Source: Leptolyngbya sp. | Lineage (GTDB): Bacteria; Cyanobacteriota; Cyanobacteriia; Phormidesmidales; Phormidesmidaceae | Assembly (NCBI GenBank): GCA_003249105.1 | Contig: QBLT01000005.1 | Coordinates: 1-62,151, forward strand | Reading direction: 5' to 3' | DNA length: 62,151 nt | Shown: positions 31,999 through 40,336 of the stretch, one piece after another | Layout: each line of letters starts with the position of its first letter | Numbering within the stretch: the stretch's first letter is position 1 | Notes under the pieces: model-generated | Database searches by the model: none | What the model saw: the letters and a program-made list of their open reading frames with translations, nothing else | Told to the model about the DNA's origin: nothing | Made by a program: the position numbers and the translations under genes

Positions 31999-33587
31999 GT
32001 CCCCTCCCAGAACCTAACTTGGACATGCTGCGCGAGATGATGGGCGCACCCGATCTCGCGGAACCGCTGGTGGCTGAGGAAGCGTTCTCAGAGCCCGTGC
32101 AGTCTGAGCGTCCCTTCTGGAAGCTGCCGGTGCCCAAGCTGATGTTGATAGGTTCGGCCCTGGTGCCCGTCTTTGCCTTAGCGGGCGTTTTCATTGCAGG
32201 CAGCCGTCAGGGCGATACGCCCGGTACGACGACAGCTACAGCCGAACCTGATCAAACTGAGACTCAACCCCAAACAGTGGAAGCAGAGCTGGAGGAAGCT
32301 AGAGCAGAGATTGCTGCACTGAAAGCTCAGATGGCGCTGGAAGATCAGGGGGTGGTACAGACGACAACCTCAGGCGTACCGCCTCGTCCGACTACGATGC
32401 CAACGCCTTCACCCCCTGCATCCGTGGCGACTCCGGCAAGACCTGCACCTCAAACCGTCGCATCGGCTCCGCCGCCCACCGTTTCAGCAAGACCAGCCTC
32501 CCCAGCCGTCAGCTATCCCGCCCCAACGCCTCGCCTACAACCAGCGGCGACAGCGACCCCTGTGGTTTCTCGCCCGTCAGCAGTTCCTGCGGCCCCAACC
32601 TCAGCGGCGGCTCCTGCGGTTGATCCGGTAGAACGCTGGCAACAACTGGCCCAAGTGGGGAGCTATGGGAGTTTGCCTCTGACCGAGGAATCCGCTGAAC
32701 CTGTCTCGGTGCCTGAGGCTGTAGCTCAAGCACAATTTGCCTATGCCACTACTCTCCCTCCGGCACCCGCTCCCGTGAGTCCGCCAGAATCTATACCAGC
32801 TGAGGCAGCTCCTGAATTTTCAACCGCTGAGGTTCCTGACTTGGAAGGGGTAGCTGATCCTGAGGAGCTGGCAACAGCTGATATGGAGGAACTGTCTCCA
32901 CCTGCTATTCTCACCACGGCTGAAGAGCGCATTCTTCAACTGCCCTCAGTCCCAGCCTCTCTAGTCGCAGGGACTCAATCCAGCGGTTCTCTAGCAACGC
33001 CGGTCATTCTAGATAGCACGGCTGAGGGCAACAATCTGCTGGTTGTACTTTCAGAACCGTTGGTTGATAGCCAGGGCCAGGTGGCAATTCCAGCGGGGGG
33101 CGAACTAGTCGTACAGGTGGAAGCGGTCTCAGATAATGGCCTGGTACGGCTTTCCGCCACCCAGGCGATCTGGAACGACCAGGGTCAGTCCCGCGAACTG
33201 GTGCTGCCTCAGGGCGTGATCCAGATCCGGGGCCAGGGCGGGACACCGCTGAAGGCCGAAGCCTATGACGACATTGGCCCCGGCATTGCGGCGATGGATG
33301 CCGGACAGTTTGCCCTGGGTTCTATCCGTCGCGCCAGTGAACTCTACACCCGCCCCAATACTCGGGTTGAAAGCGGCAGTGGGTCAACTGTTGTAACCAG
33401 CGAAAATCCGGCTCCAAATGTGTTAGCCGGGGTATTGGAAGGGGGCACCGACGCGATCCTCGACACCATTACTGAGCGCAACCAGCGGGCGATTGAGGAT
33501 CTGGAGCAGCGCCCCCGTATTGCCTACATCGAGGCCGGTCGGCCTGTGCAAGTGTTCGTCAATCAATCGATGCAGATGCCGATTTGA
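31995..33587 (+). CDS. virB10: VirB10/TrbI-like channel protein
   Basis: A 530-residue protein spanning the envelope. A short cytoplasmic N-terminus is followed by one membrane segment (LMLIGSALVPVFALAGVFIAG), a coiled coil (ELEEARAEIAALKAQMA) and a long Pro/Ala/Thr-rich periplasmic linker. The C-terminal beta-barrel domain includes LVVLSEPLVDSQGQVAIPAG and RLSATQAIWNDQGQSRELVL. This order is the hallmark of VirB10/TrbI, which connects inner and outer membrane parts of the conjugation channel. Confidence 0.8.
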   Translation: MSPLPEPNLDMLREMMGAPDLAEPLVAEEAFSEPVQSERPFWKLPVPKLMLIGSALVPVFALAGVFIAGSRQGDTPGTTTATAEPDQTETQPQTVEAELEEARAEIAALKAQMALEDQGVVQTTTSGVPPRPTTMPTPSPPASVATPARPAPQTVASAPPPTVSARPASPAVSYPAPTPRLQPAATATPVVSRPSAVPAAPTSAAAPAVDPVERWQQLAQVGSYGSLPLTEESAEPVSVPEAVAQAQFAYATTLPPAPAPVSPPESIPAEAAPEFSTAEVPDLEGVADPEELATADMEELSPPAILTTAEERILQLPSVPASLVAGTQSSGSLATPVILDSTAEGNNLLVVLSEPLVDSQGQVAIPAGGELVVQVEAVSDNGLVRLSATQAIWNDQGQSRELVLPQGVIQIRGQGGTPLKAEAYDDIGPGIAAMDAGQFALGSIRRASELYTRPNTRVESGSGSTVVTSENPAPNVLAGVLEGGTDAILDTITERNQRAIEDLEQRPRIAYIEAGRPVQVFVNQSMQMPI

Positions 33588-33597
33588 GAACAGGAAA

Positions 33598-34314
33598 ATG
33601 ATTCGACATTGGGAAACACTTATCCTATCCCTGGCTTTGGCAGGTCTCTCTACTCCAGCCTGGGCACAGGCGACCCGTACTGTTTCAAACCGAGCTGCCA
33701 GAGGTGATCATGCCCCGGTCACGGTTGAACTCCATCCAGGTCACGGGGTCACGCTCAACTTTCGCCCGGTGGGAGCCGTTGTGCGTCGCGCTTGGCTCGA
33801 TGATCCGTCTCAGGTGACGCTAAATTTTGACGATACCCGCTGCGCATTAGTCGCTGCACCAGGAGACTGCGCCGCTACGGTGATTCACCTGCGGCGGATT
33901 CAGCCCCTGGCTTTTCCGGGTTTACCTGCCACAGCGACAACGACATTAACGGTCGTGACCGATAGCGACCTCTATACTTTTCAACTGGTCTTTCCCCTGG
34001 CAGGCGCACCCGCCTACAGCATTTTGGCGGTTCAACCCGATGCCCCGTCACCCTATGCCAGCGCCATTTTGACGACACAGATCGCTAGCCCTGCTGGTGT
34101 GAGGTGGGTAGAACAAGGGCTGCTTGAAGCTCAACGCCGCAATCTGGTGGCGACCGGAGATCCTCTCTGGGAAAGAATTCAAGCCTTGCTGGAGCAACTC
34201 AAGCAGGGCCGTCCACTGAGGGAAGCCGCGCAAACCACCGGGGTATCTGAAGCCCTGGTGGTGCGCCTAGTGGAGTTAGGCCGATCTGATTCTGGAATCA
34301 CTCAAGGGAGATAA
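33598..34314 (+). CDS. Secreted VirB9/TraK-like protein
   Basis: A 238-residue exported protein with signal WETLILSLALAGLSTPAWAQ. The N-terminal domain is a beta-sandwich (APVTVELHPGHGVTLNFRPV; IHLRRIQPLAFPG; TTLTVVTDSDLYTFQLVFPL), as in VirB9/TraK, which complexes VirB10 at the outer membrane. The C-terminal half is helical instead of the usual second beta domain. The frame is open further upstream inside virB10, but the ATG at 33598 begins a proper signal peptide. Confidence 0.5.
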   Translation: MIRHWETLILSLALAGLSTPAWAQATRTVSNRAARGDHAPVTVELHPGHGVTLNFRPVGAVVRRAWLDDPSQVTLNFDDTRCALVAAPGDCAATVIHLRRIQPLAFPGLPATATTTLTVVTDSDLYTFQLVFPLAGAPAYSILAVQPDAPSPYASAILTTQIASPAGVRWVEQGLLEAQRRNLVATGDPLWERIQALLEQLKQGRPLREAAQTTGVSEALVVRLVELGRSDSGITQGR

Positions 34315-34317
34315 CCC

Positions 34318-36168
34318 ATGACTCATCGATTTGGACGACACATTCAACGTTTGGGCCTCGTGGCTCTGGGCCTGCTCACGGTCAGTCTTGTCTGGTTCAG
34401 GCCTGCTCCGCAAGCGGCGACAGAACCCTGGATTCCCACCGTACCCGTGCAGTGGGATAAACAGTATGCGCGGGTACCCGACTGGTCGCAGCTGACGTTT
34501 GCCAACTTGCCGCCGCTGCTCTCTGGCGGGGCTGTTGATATCCCCAGCGATCTGGTCAGCAGCCTGGGCTACGATCCGTCTCGAATTTGGCAGGCGGGGC
34601 AGTCGGTGGCTGAGGTGCTGAAGCTGGGCGATTTTCAGACCAGTCTCTACCCACAATTATTTAATCTCCAAACCCTGGCTCAGATGGGTCAAATCGATCT
34701 GAGCCAGGTGGCCCTGAGCGCTTTGGAGATGGTCGGCTGGCAGCGGGTTGAAGATCTGGTCTCGGCGATTCCGGGGCTGAGCAACCTGCGGTTGGAGCAG
34801 GTGCCGCCTCTGGAAGCCCTCATTTCTGAGGCACTGCCGGTGTCGAGTCTACGAGAACTTGGCGGGAATGCCTCGACCCTTTCTAACCTGCTGTCGGAGT
34901 TTCCCGATCTAGGTCAACTGAGTCTGGGACAACTGGGTAGCCAGCTCAATGGGTTTGCCCTGACTGACATTCCGGGGCTAACCGGCATCTCCCTACAAAA
35001 CTTCAGAGATTGGGGTAATAGCACTATCGGCGGAGTGCCAGGGCTGGCATCGGTGCCTCTAGATCAGATGCCCAATCCGCTTTCTGGGGCTGGGGCTATT
35101 GGTCAAATTGATATGGTCTATGGCCAGGCTGAAACCCAGCGACAAACCACGATTTCAGGCAGCAAGCAGGCAGGCTTTCAGGTGCCCTGTGAGGAGTCCT
35201 GCGCCCATGTGGAGTTTGCCGGAACGCCAGGCCTGCACGGTAAGCAGTGGATTTCAGGACAGGTGCAGCAGGTGCCGGGGGGCGAAGGGTTTCTGTCGTT
35301 TGTAAATAGCGGACAGGAGCCGACTGGGCGGCATCCCTTTGGCGATGCGTTTAAGGTGGCGCTCTGGGATGTGGATGAGTCCTCGGGCACAGTCAGCACG
35401 GCGCTATTTTTCCGGATGTGTCAGCGGGGGGGCTTCTTGAGTCCGGATCTGGGTTGTACGCCCTACGTCATTGGCCCGGTGCCGTTTATGACCTACCAGG
35501 AAACTGACTTCATGCTGGTAGGCGCTGTGGATGGTGGAAGTGGGAGTCAGGCGGTGTCGAGTCTGCCCGTGGTATCGGCGTCTCCTGGATCGTTGGGACA
35601 GCCAGCTTCGCAAAGAGCGCAACCACAAGCAGATGATCTAATGGGTCTACAACCCTGTGGCCCTAGCAATGGCAGGCTCGATCTGGGGTCACTCTCAACC
35701 GCCATTTCTACCCTCAGCCGCTATCCCACCGCCCTTGGCCCCTACGGCTGTGATGACCAAAGCCACTGCGGTCGCCGGTTGGGCCAGTACCCCCTGATGA
35801 GCTATCAGCCTGAGGTGCAGGCGATGATTGTCTCTCAACCCGGAGGGCAGGAGTTTCTCAAGCGAGTCGAGTCCGGGGCTAAGGTTAATGCTGATGAGGT
35901 GGAGCGGTTCTTACCGACGGCCACTCAAACCCATTCGGTGAAGGAATCCTTGCGTGCTATTGCTGAACAGGCCCAAAGGGAAGGATTATCCGATACCGCT
36001 TTGGTTGAACGCATTGGCCAGCACTACTTTGGTGGGCCAGGAGTGCCGGTCGAGGGCACGGTGGCTGACATTCAGGGCCAGGTCTTTCTCACTCCTCAGA
36101 CGGCTTCGCTGAGCCAAGCCTATGCCCAGGCCAAAGGCTGCTTAGCTCAGGGAGGTCGGCAGGGATGA
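34318..36168 (+). CDS. Large secreted protein of the conjugation operon
   Basis: A 616-residue protein with an N-terminal anchor or signal (LGLVALGLLTVSLVWFRPAP). Residues about 95-255 form leucine-rich-like repeats ending in Pro-Gly-Leu (SAIPGLSNLRLEQVPPLEAL; LTDIPGLTGISLQNF; GGVPGLASVPLDQMP). A cysteine-containing beta domain follows (FQVPCEESCAHVEFAG). The family is seen in cyanobacterial conjugation clusters, but I know no function. It may be an outer-surface or lysozyme-associated part of the channel. The end overlaps the next gene. Confidence 0.6.
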   Translation: MTHRFGRHIQRLGLVALGLLTVSLVWFRPAPQAATEPWIPTVPVQWDKQYARVPDWSQLTFANLPPLLSGGAVDIPSDLVSSLGYDPSRIWQAGQSVAEVLKLGDFQTSLYPQLFNLQTLAQMGQIDLSQVALSALEMVGWQRVEDLVSAIPGLSNLRLEQVPPLEALISEALPVSSLRELGGNASTLSNLLSEFPDLGQLSLGQLGSQLNGFALTDIPGLTGISLQNFRDWGNSTIGGVPGLASVPLDQMPNPLSGAGAIGQIDMVYGQAETQRQTTISGSKQAGFQVPCEESCAHVEFAGTPGLHGKQWISGQVQQVPGGEGFLSFVNSGQEPTGRHPFGDAFKVALWDVDESSGTVSTALFFRMCQRGGFLSPDLGCTPYVIGPVPFMTYQETDFMLVGAVDGGSGSQAVSSLPVVSASPGSLGQPASQRAQPQADDLMGLQPCGPSNGRLDLGSLSTAISTLSRYPTALGPYGCDDQSHCGRRLGQYPLMSYQPEVQAMIVSQPGGQEFLKRVESGAKVNADEVERFLPTATQTHSVKESLRAIAEQAQREGLSDTALVERIGQHYFGGPGVPVEGTVADIQGQVFLTPQTASLSQAYAQAKGCLAQGGRQG

Positions 36169-36695
36169 AACGGGTCTTACGTGTTAAACCTCTTCTGATT
36201 TGCCTAGTGATGCTTGTGGCTCTAGCCATCTGGCTCTGGCCCAGGTCATCTCAGACCGGCTGGCGATTAGCTCAAGAGGTGGCTCCTCTGCCTCTGCTCA
36301 GCCAGATGATGCAGGACAACTTGAGCCCTACTTTTCCGGTCGATCCGGGTCAGATGCAGATGTGGAAGGTGCAAGTTGCAGGTCAACGTCAGCCGCTGTA
36401 TCTGGTCGATTCTCGGGTTGAAGGAATCGAGATACAGCCGCTTTGTGGGGCGATTGGCTGTGCGTTCTTCGGCTACATCCCTCAGGACACTGGCTTTCAG
36501 CGGGTGCTGGCCACCTATCTAAATCCCCACGTACCGCCAGGCCGGAGCCTAATTGAGCCGACGACAACCGTAGAGCATGGTTTACCTCGACTGGTGGTAA
36601 ACCAGTTAGGCGCTGAAGGCTTGCAGCAATACGCCCTGGGCTTTAACGGTCAGGTTTACGAGATTCAGCAAATCGACACCCTGGCAGGATTATGA
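36165..36695 (+). CDS. Membrane-anchored hypothetical protein of the conjugation operon
   Basis: A 176-residue protein with one N-terminal membrane segment (PLLICLVMLVALAIWLWP) and a soluble domain containing VEGIEIQPLCGAIGCAFFGY, whose two cysteines could pair. No family is recognised. Both ends overlap the neighbouring genes by four bases, which places it firmly in the operon between the large secreted protein and the coupling ATPase. Confidence 0.6.
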   Translation: MKRVLRVKPLLICLVMLVALAIWLWPRSSQTGWRLAQEVAPLPLLSQMMQDNLSPTFPVDPGQMQMWKVQVAGQRQPLYLVDSRVEGIEIQPLCGAIGCAFFGYIPQDTGFQRVLATYLNPHVPPGRSLIEPTTTVEHGLPRLVVNQLGAEGLQQYALGFNGQVYEIQQIDTLAGL

Positions 36696-38413
36696 CGACA
36701 TCCTCTCAACCCCAACGCCCTCTGGATCTCAGCATCTTACGGGATACTGCTCAACCCTTCTTGGATTCGGGCATGGGTACTCTGCTGCTCGGCCTGGTGG
36801 TGCTGTGGGTGGGGATGAGTCTGTTTGGCAACAGCACCAACAAGAACAAGCTGGCGACCGGACGCTTTGCGGGTAACGCCGAACGGCGACGGGCAAAAGC
36901 TCTGGGGCGAAAGCAGCAGAAGCAGCGACATCCCGCCAAAGTACCACTCAAAGCCGGGGATCTGGATATCCCTCAGGCCCAGCAAAGTATTGTGGTAGCG
37001 GGAGCCCCCGACTCGGGGAAGACCTACAGCATCATTGACCCGGCGATTCGTTCGGCGATCGCCCAGGGATTTCCCATCGTAGTCTACGATTTCAAAGGCA
37101 GTCAGCTGGCCGCCCATGCCGCCTGGGCGGCGAGTCAGGGCTATCAGGTGGATGTCTTTGCGCCGGGTCAGCCCTACACCGGCATTTGTAACCCGCTCGA
37201 TTTCCTTGAAGATGAAACCGATGCCTTGATGGCGTCGCAGCTCGCGGCAGTGTTGCAAAAGAACACCCAGCGGGACGGCGGCTATCGGGATAACGACTTC
37301 TTCAACAGTGCCGGTACCAACCTGGTGGAAGCGGTGATGCTTCTGGCCAAGCGCACCCCCTACCCCGACCTGCTGATGGCGAACAAAATTTTGAACCTTT
37401 CTAACCTGCCGGGGCGCATCCGACAGGCGGGAGAGTCGGGATGGATTCCGCCCTGGACGATGGAGAGTTTTAACCAGCTGATTGCCTCGGAGGAAGCTGA
37501 TAAGCAGATTGCGGGGATTGTCGCCACCGCCCAGCGCACGTTCAAAACGTTTACCGGCAAGCAGTTGGTGTCCAGCTTCTGCGGCAAGACCACTATTCCG
37601 CTGGATATGACTGGCAAGCGCATTCTGTTCTTGCAGGTGGATATCCAGAAGCGGGATGCTGTGAGTCCCCTCCTGGCAGCCATCCTCCACCTGATCGTCA
37701 CCCGCAACTTTGCTCGGCCTCGATCTGAACCACTGGTGATCGCCCTCGATGAGTTGCCGACGCTTTACCTGCCGGATCTGCCCAAGTGGATCAACGAATT
37801 TCGCTCCTACGGGTTTGTGGCCCTGCTGGGCTACCAGAACTTTGCTCAGCTCCAGCACATCTATGGGCGCGACCTTTCCAGAGCGCTGTTTGCGGCCTGT
37901 GGCACCAAGGTGTTTTTCAACCCCAAAGACCGAGAAACCGCTCAAGAGTTCTCGGGCTATCTGGGCGAGAAAGACGTGCGGATTTACACCCGCTCCCGCA
38001 GTCAGGGGCGCTATGGCAGCAATAGCCGTTCCGAGCAGTGCCAGCGGGTGCCGTTGATGACGGCGGATCAGATTCTCAAGCTGGATCAGGGGGAGTGCGT
38101 GTTTATTAACCCGGCCTATCGGGGTGGTGGGGAAGCCTCGGTGCCATTGCGGGTGCGGGTAAAGGTCTCCAAGCAGGAGCAGAAAATCCAGGAGCGCAGT
38201 GAAGCGCTGTGGCATAGCACCGTGCAGCAGAAACTCATTGCTCGGTGCCAAAAGCAGCAGACGCTGAGCGATCTGGACGCGGAGAACCAGTCGCGCAAGG
38301 AGATGGCTGAGCGATTGTTTCCAGTACCGGTCAATCAGGAGAAGGCTTTTTCGGGGGCATTTGCCAATTCCGACATCACCGATGAAGAATTTGATGAGGC
38401 GTATCGACAATGA
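36692..38413 (+). CDS. virD4: VirD4/TraD-type coupling ATPase
   Basis: A 573-residue coupling protein that brings DNA to the secretion channel. It has an N-terminal membrane segment (MGTLLLGLVVLWVGMSLFG). Walker A is VVAGAPDSGKTYSIIDPA (residues about 102-119). Next comes VYDFKGSQLAAHAAW, typical of the TraG/VirD4 family, and the Walker B box LVIALDELPTLYLPDLPKW. Motif GYQNFAQLQHIYG follows. It overlaps both neighbours. Confidence 0.85.
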   Translation: MTTSSQPQRPLDLSILRDTAQPFLDSGMGTLLLGLVVLWVGMSLFGNSTNKNKLATGRFAGNAERRRAKALGRKQQKQRHPAKVPLKAGDLDIPQAQQSIVVAGAPDSGKTYSIIDPAIRSAIAQGFPIVVYDFKGSQLAAHAAWAASQGYQVDVFAPGQPYTGICNPLDFLEDETDALMASQLAAVLQKNTQRDGGYRDNDFFNSAGTNLVEAVMLLAKRTPYPDLLMANKILNLSNLPGRIRQAGESGWIPPWTMESFNQLIASEEADKQIAGIVATAQRTFKTFTGKQLVSSFCGKTTIPLDMTGKRILFLQVDIQKRDAVSPLLAAILHLIVTRNFARPRSEPLVIALDELPTLYLPDLPKWINEFRSYGFVALLGYQNFAQLQHIYGRDLSRALFAACGTKVFFNPKDRETAQEFSGYLGEKDVRIYTRSRSQGRYGSNSRSEQCQRVPLMTADQILKLDQGECVFINPAYRGGGEASVPLRVRVKVSKQEQKIQERSEALWHSTVQQKLIARCQKQQTLSDLDAENQSRKEMAERLFPVPVNQEKAFSGAFANSDITDEEFDEAYRQ

Positions 38414-38745
38414 AGCACGACTTGACGACATGGAACCTATCTCCAGACACAGCTACTTACCTGGGACAGCATCCCGAACAACTCCCAGCCCTGGCTGAGG
38501 CTAAAGCACTGCCACCTTTGCCTCCTGGCTATGTGCCTGAGGTGATAGAGGTGTTATTTGACGACTTGCCCTACCTTCGATCGGTCGGGGGAGTGTTGAC
38601 CTTCTCCCGAGACTGTTTGCCCGACTACCAGCCCGGCTGCGTGGAATATCGACTGGATGACCAGCTCGCCTTTTTCCAAGTCAGCAGTGAGGTCGTGGTT
38701 GATCGGTTGGGGGGTCTGGCGCTGGTGCAGGGGAGGGTGGCATGA
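38410..38745 (+). CDS. Hypothetical protein
   Basis: A 111-residue soluble protein with no signal (MKHDLTTWNLSPDTATYLG). The centre, LPPGYVPEVIEVLFDDLPYL, and the beta-rich end (YRLDDQLAFFQVSSEVVVDR) suggest a small mixed fold. No family is recognised. It is coupled by four-base overlaps to virD4 and to the following gene, so it probably assists one of them. Confidence 0.55.
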   Translation: MKHDLTTWNLSPDTATYLGQHPEQLPALAEAKALPPLPPGYVPEVIEVLFDDLPYLRSVGGVLTFSRDCLPDYQPGCVEYRLDDQLAFFQVSSEVVVDRLGGLALVQGRVA

Positions 38746-40271
38746 ATCCCTTTGTGATTAGTCCCCAGGAAGCCCAGGCGATTCAGGAAGATGAGATGCA
38801 GTTGGTGATGGCCCTGGCGCAGGTCAGTCAGCGACTAGCGATGACCTTCAAACCATCACCGCCACTTTCCCAAACGGGCCAAGATGACTTGCGAATTCAG
38901 CTGGGGCAACGGGTAGTTTATGGTCAACTGGCCGATGGCACGATACGGCGAGAGCTGAATCCTAACAGCTTGAAGGTGATTCTCGATGCCATTCAGCAGC
39001 CAGTCACCCCAGGCGTTGATCCAGATGCGTATCGGGGCAAAGTTCCGGCGATTGAAATTCGAGATCGCGGGACGGTGCTATTTCGTGAAGAGCGGGACGG
39101 TATCATTACCGTTAACCAAATTCAGATGCAGATTGGGGAGGCTACGGAGAAAGCCCAGGCTGCTATTCCCAGCCCAATCGTAAATGGCCGCAACGGGAAA
39201 AACCCTGACGCTCCATCGGCAGATCTGACAGTTGACCCAGAGGCTGTGGCTCAGATCGCGGCCCGGCTGATTAACCCGCTCAATGAAGCAAAGCCTATTT
39301 ATGATGCCGTAGCGGTTGGTGGCTACCACCTCAAACAAAGCGGTCATCACCTAAGCATCAGTCGCGATGACCAAGTGATTCTGGTAATGCGCGATGGAGG
39401 GGTGGTGTCCAATCAGTTGCAGGACACTGATCGAGCGGCATTTCTGGAACTGGAGACTCGGCTTTCTCCAGCCGTGGCAGCAGAGGTGGCTCCGCCAGAA
39501 CTATCCCGTAATGGGGCAACCCCACCAGCGTTAAAAGTGCTGAACCGGGAAGTGGAGCGATCAGAAAATAGTCCGACCAAGACTCTGCTGAAAGCAACGA
39601 CGGAGAACTGGCAACTACCAACCCTTGATGTCCGCGTCACCCAGTGGCTCAGCCAACACCTGGAAAACCGACGCAATCAGCAGACGGCGCGGGCGGTAGT
39701 GGAACTATTTCAGCGGGGGCATGAGCGCACCGGAGAAAACCTCTACCAAATCGGGGACTACAACCTCAGCCGTAAATCCGCTGGCGATTACAGCCTGCGA
39801 GACCAGCAAGGGGAGCTGATGCAGGTTCGAGTGACGAAACCTGCGGGGCTGGGCCGAGGCATCGAGGTGGTATCGGTGGCAGAGCGAGTCAGCGATTTTC
39901 AACGGCAGGAGCTGCAACACTTGCGTCACAACCGGGCGGCTATGCCCCAGGGCAAGCTGGACGCGGAAGCGGTCTATGCAGCTCGCACCCGTCGAGTCGA
40001 ACTTACCGTGCGGAACTTCCTCCAGAGTCACGTCTATGCCAACGCCTGGAACAAAGACGGGGGTCAGTTCAAGCTCGAAGTGGGCACCGACGATCTACTG
40101 CGGATCACCGACAAGTGGGGGCGCGGGGTGGTGTTTGAACGCCACCACAGCAACGTGGTCTCACGGCTAAATCAGCAGGATTTACTGCACTTTGAGCGAT
40201 TGGAACAGCGGATGCAGATGGTGAAACAGCAGACCCAGCGTCAGCCCAAGGCTCAGATGGAGCTGGGCTGA
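38742..40271 (+). CDS. Hypothetical protein with repeated beta modules
   Basis: A 509-residue cytoplasmic protein. Several segments share a pattern of short strands around a D-x-x-G turn: AIEIRDRGTVLFREERDGI; HHLSISRDDQVILVMRDGG; YSLRDQQGELMQVRVTKP; LLRITDKWGRGVVFERH. They look like diverged copies of one module, with linkers rich in Gln and Pro. I recognise no relaxase motif (no HUH triad). Its place just before the methylase/helicase gene suggests DNA processing or a plasmid-specific role. Confidence 0.55.
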   Translation: MNPFVISPQEAQAIQEDEMQLVMALAQVSQRLAMTFKPSPPLSQTGQDDLRIQLGQRVVYGQLADGTIRRELNPNSLKVILDAIQQPVTPGVDPDAYRGKVPAIEIRDRGTVLFREERDGIITVNQIQMQIGEATEKAQAAIPSPIVNGRNGKNPDAPSADLTVDPEAVAQIAARLINPLNEAKPIYDAVAVGGYHLKQSGHHLSISRDDQVILVMRDGGVVSNQLQDTDRAAFLELETRLSPAVAAEVAPPELSRNGATPPALKVLNREVERSENSPTKTLLKATTENWQLPTLDVRVTQWLSQHLENRRNQQTARAVVELFQRGHERTGENLYQIGDYNLSRKSAGDYSLRDQQGELMQVRVTKPAGLGRGIEVVSVAERVSDFQRQELQHLRHNRAAMPQGKLDAEAVYAARTRRVELTVRNFLQSHVYANAWNKDGGQFKLEVGTDDLLRITDKWGRGVVFERHHSNVVSRLNQQDLLHFERLEQRMQMVKQQTQRQPKAQMELG

Positions 40272-40336
40272 GCTATCACCGCAATCAGGGATTCTCCGGC
40301 ATCTACCTCGACTGCTCATTCCCGGAGACCAACACC

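Noticed and set aside
36737..38431. 564-codon open frame on the minus strand
   Set aside because: Antisense shadow of the VirD4 gene; composition rich in His, Arg, Gln and Leu without motifs, while the plus strand has clear Walker motifs.
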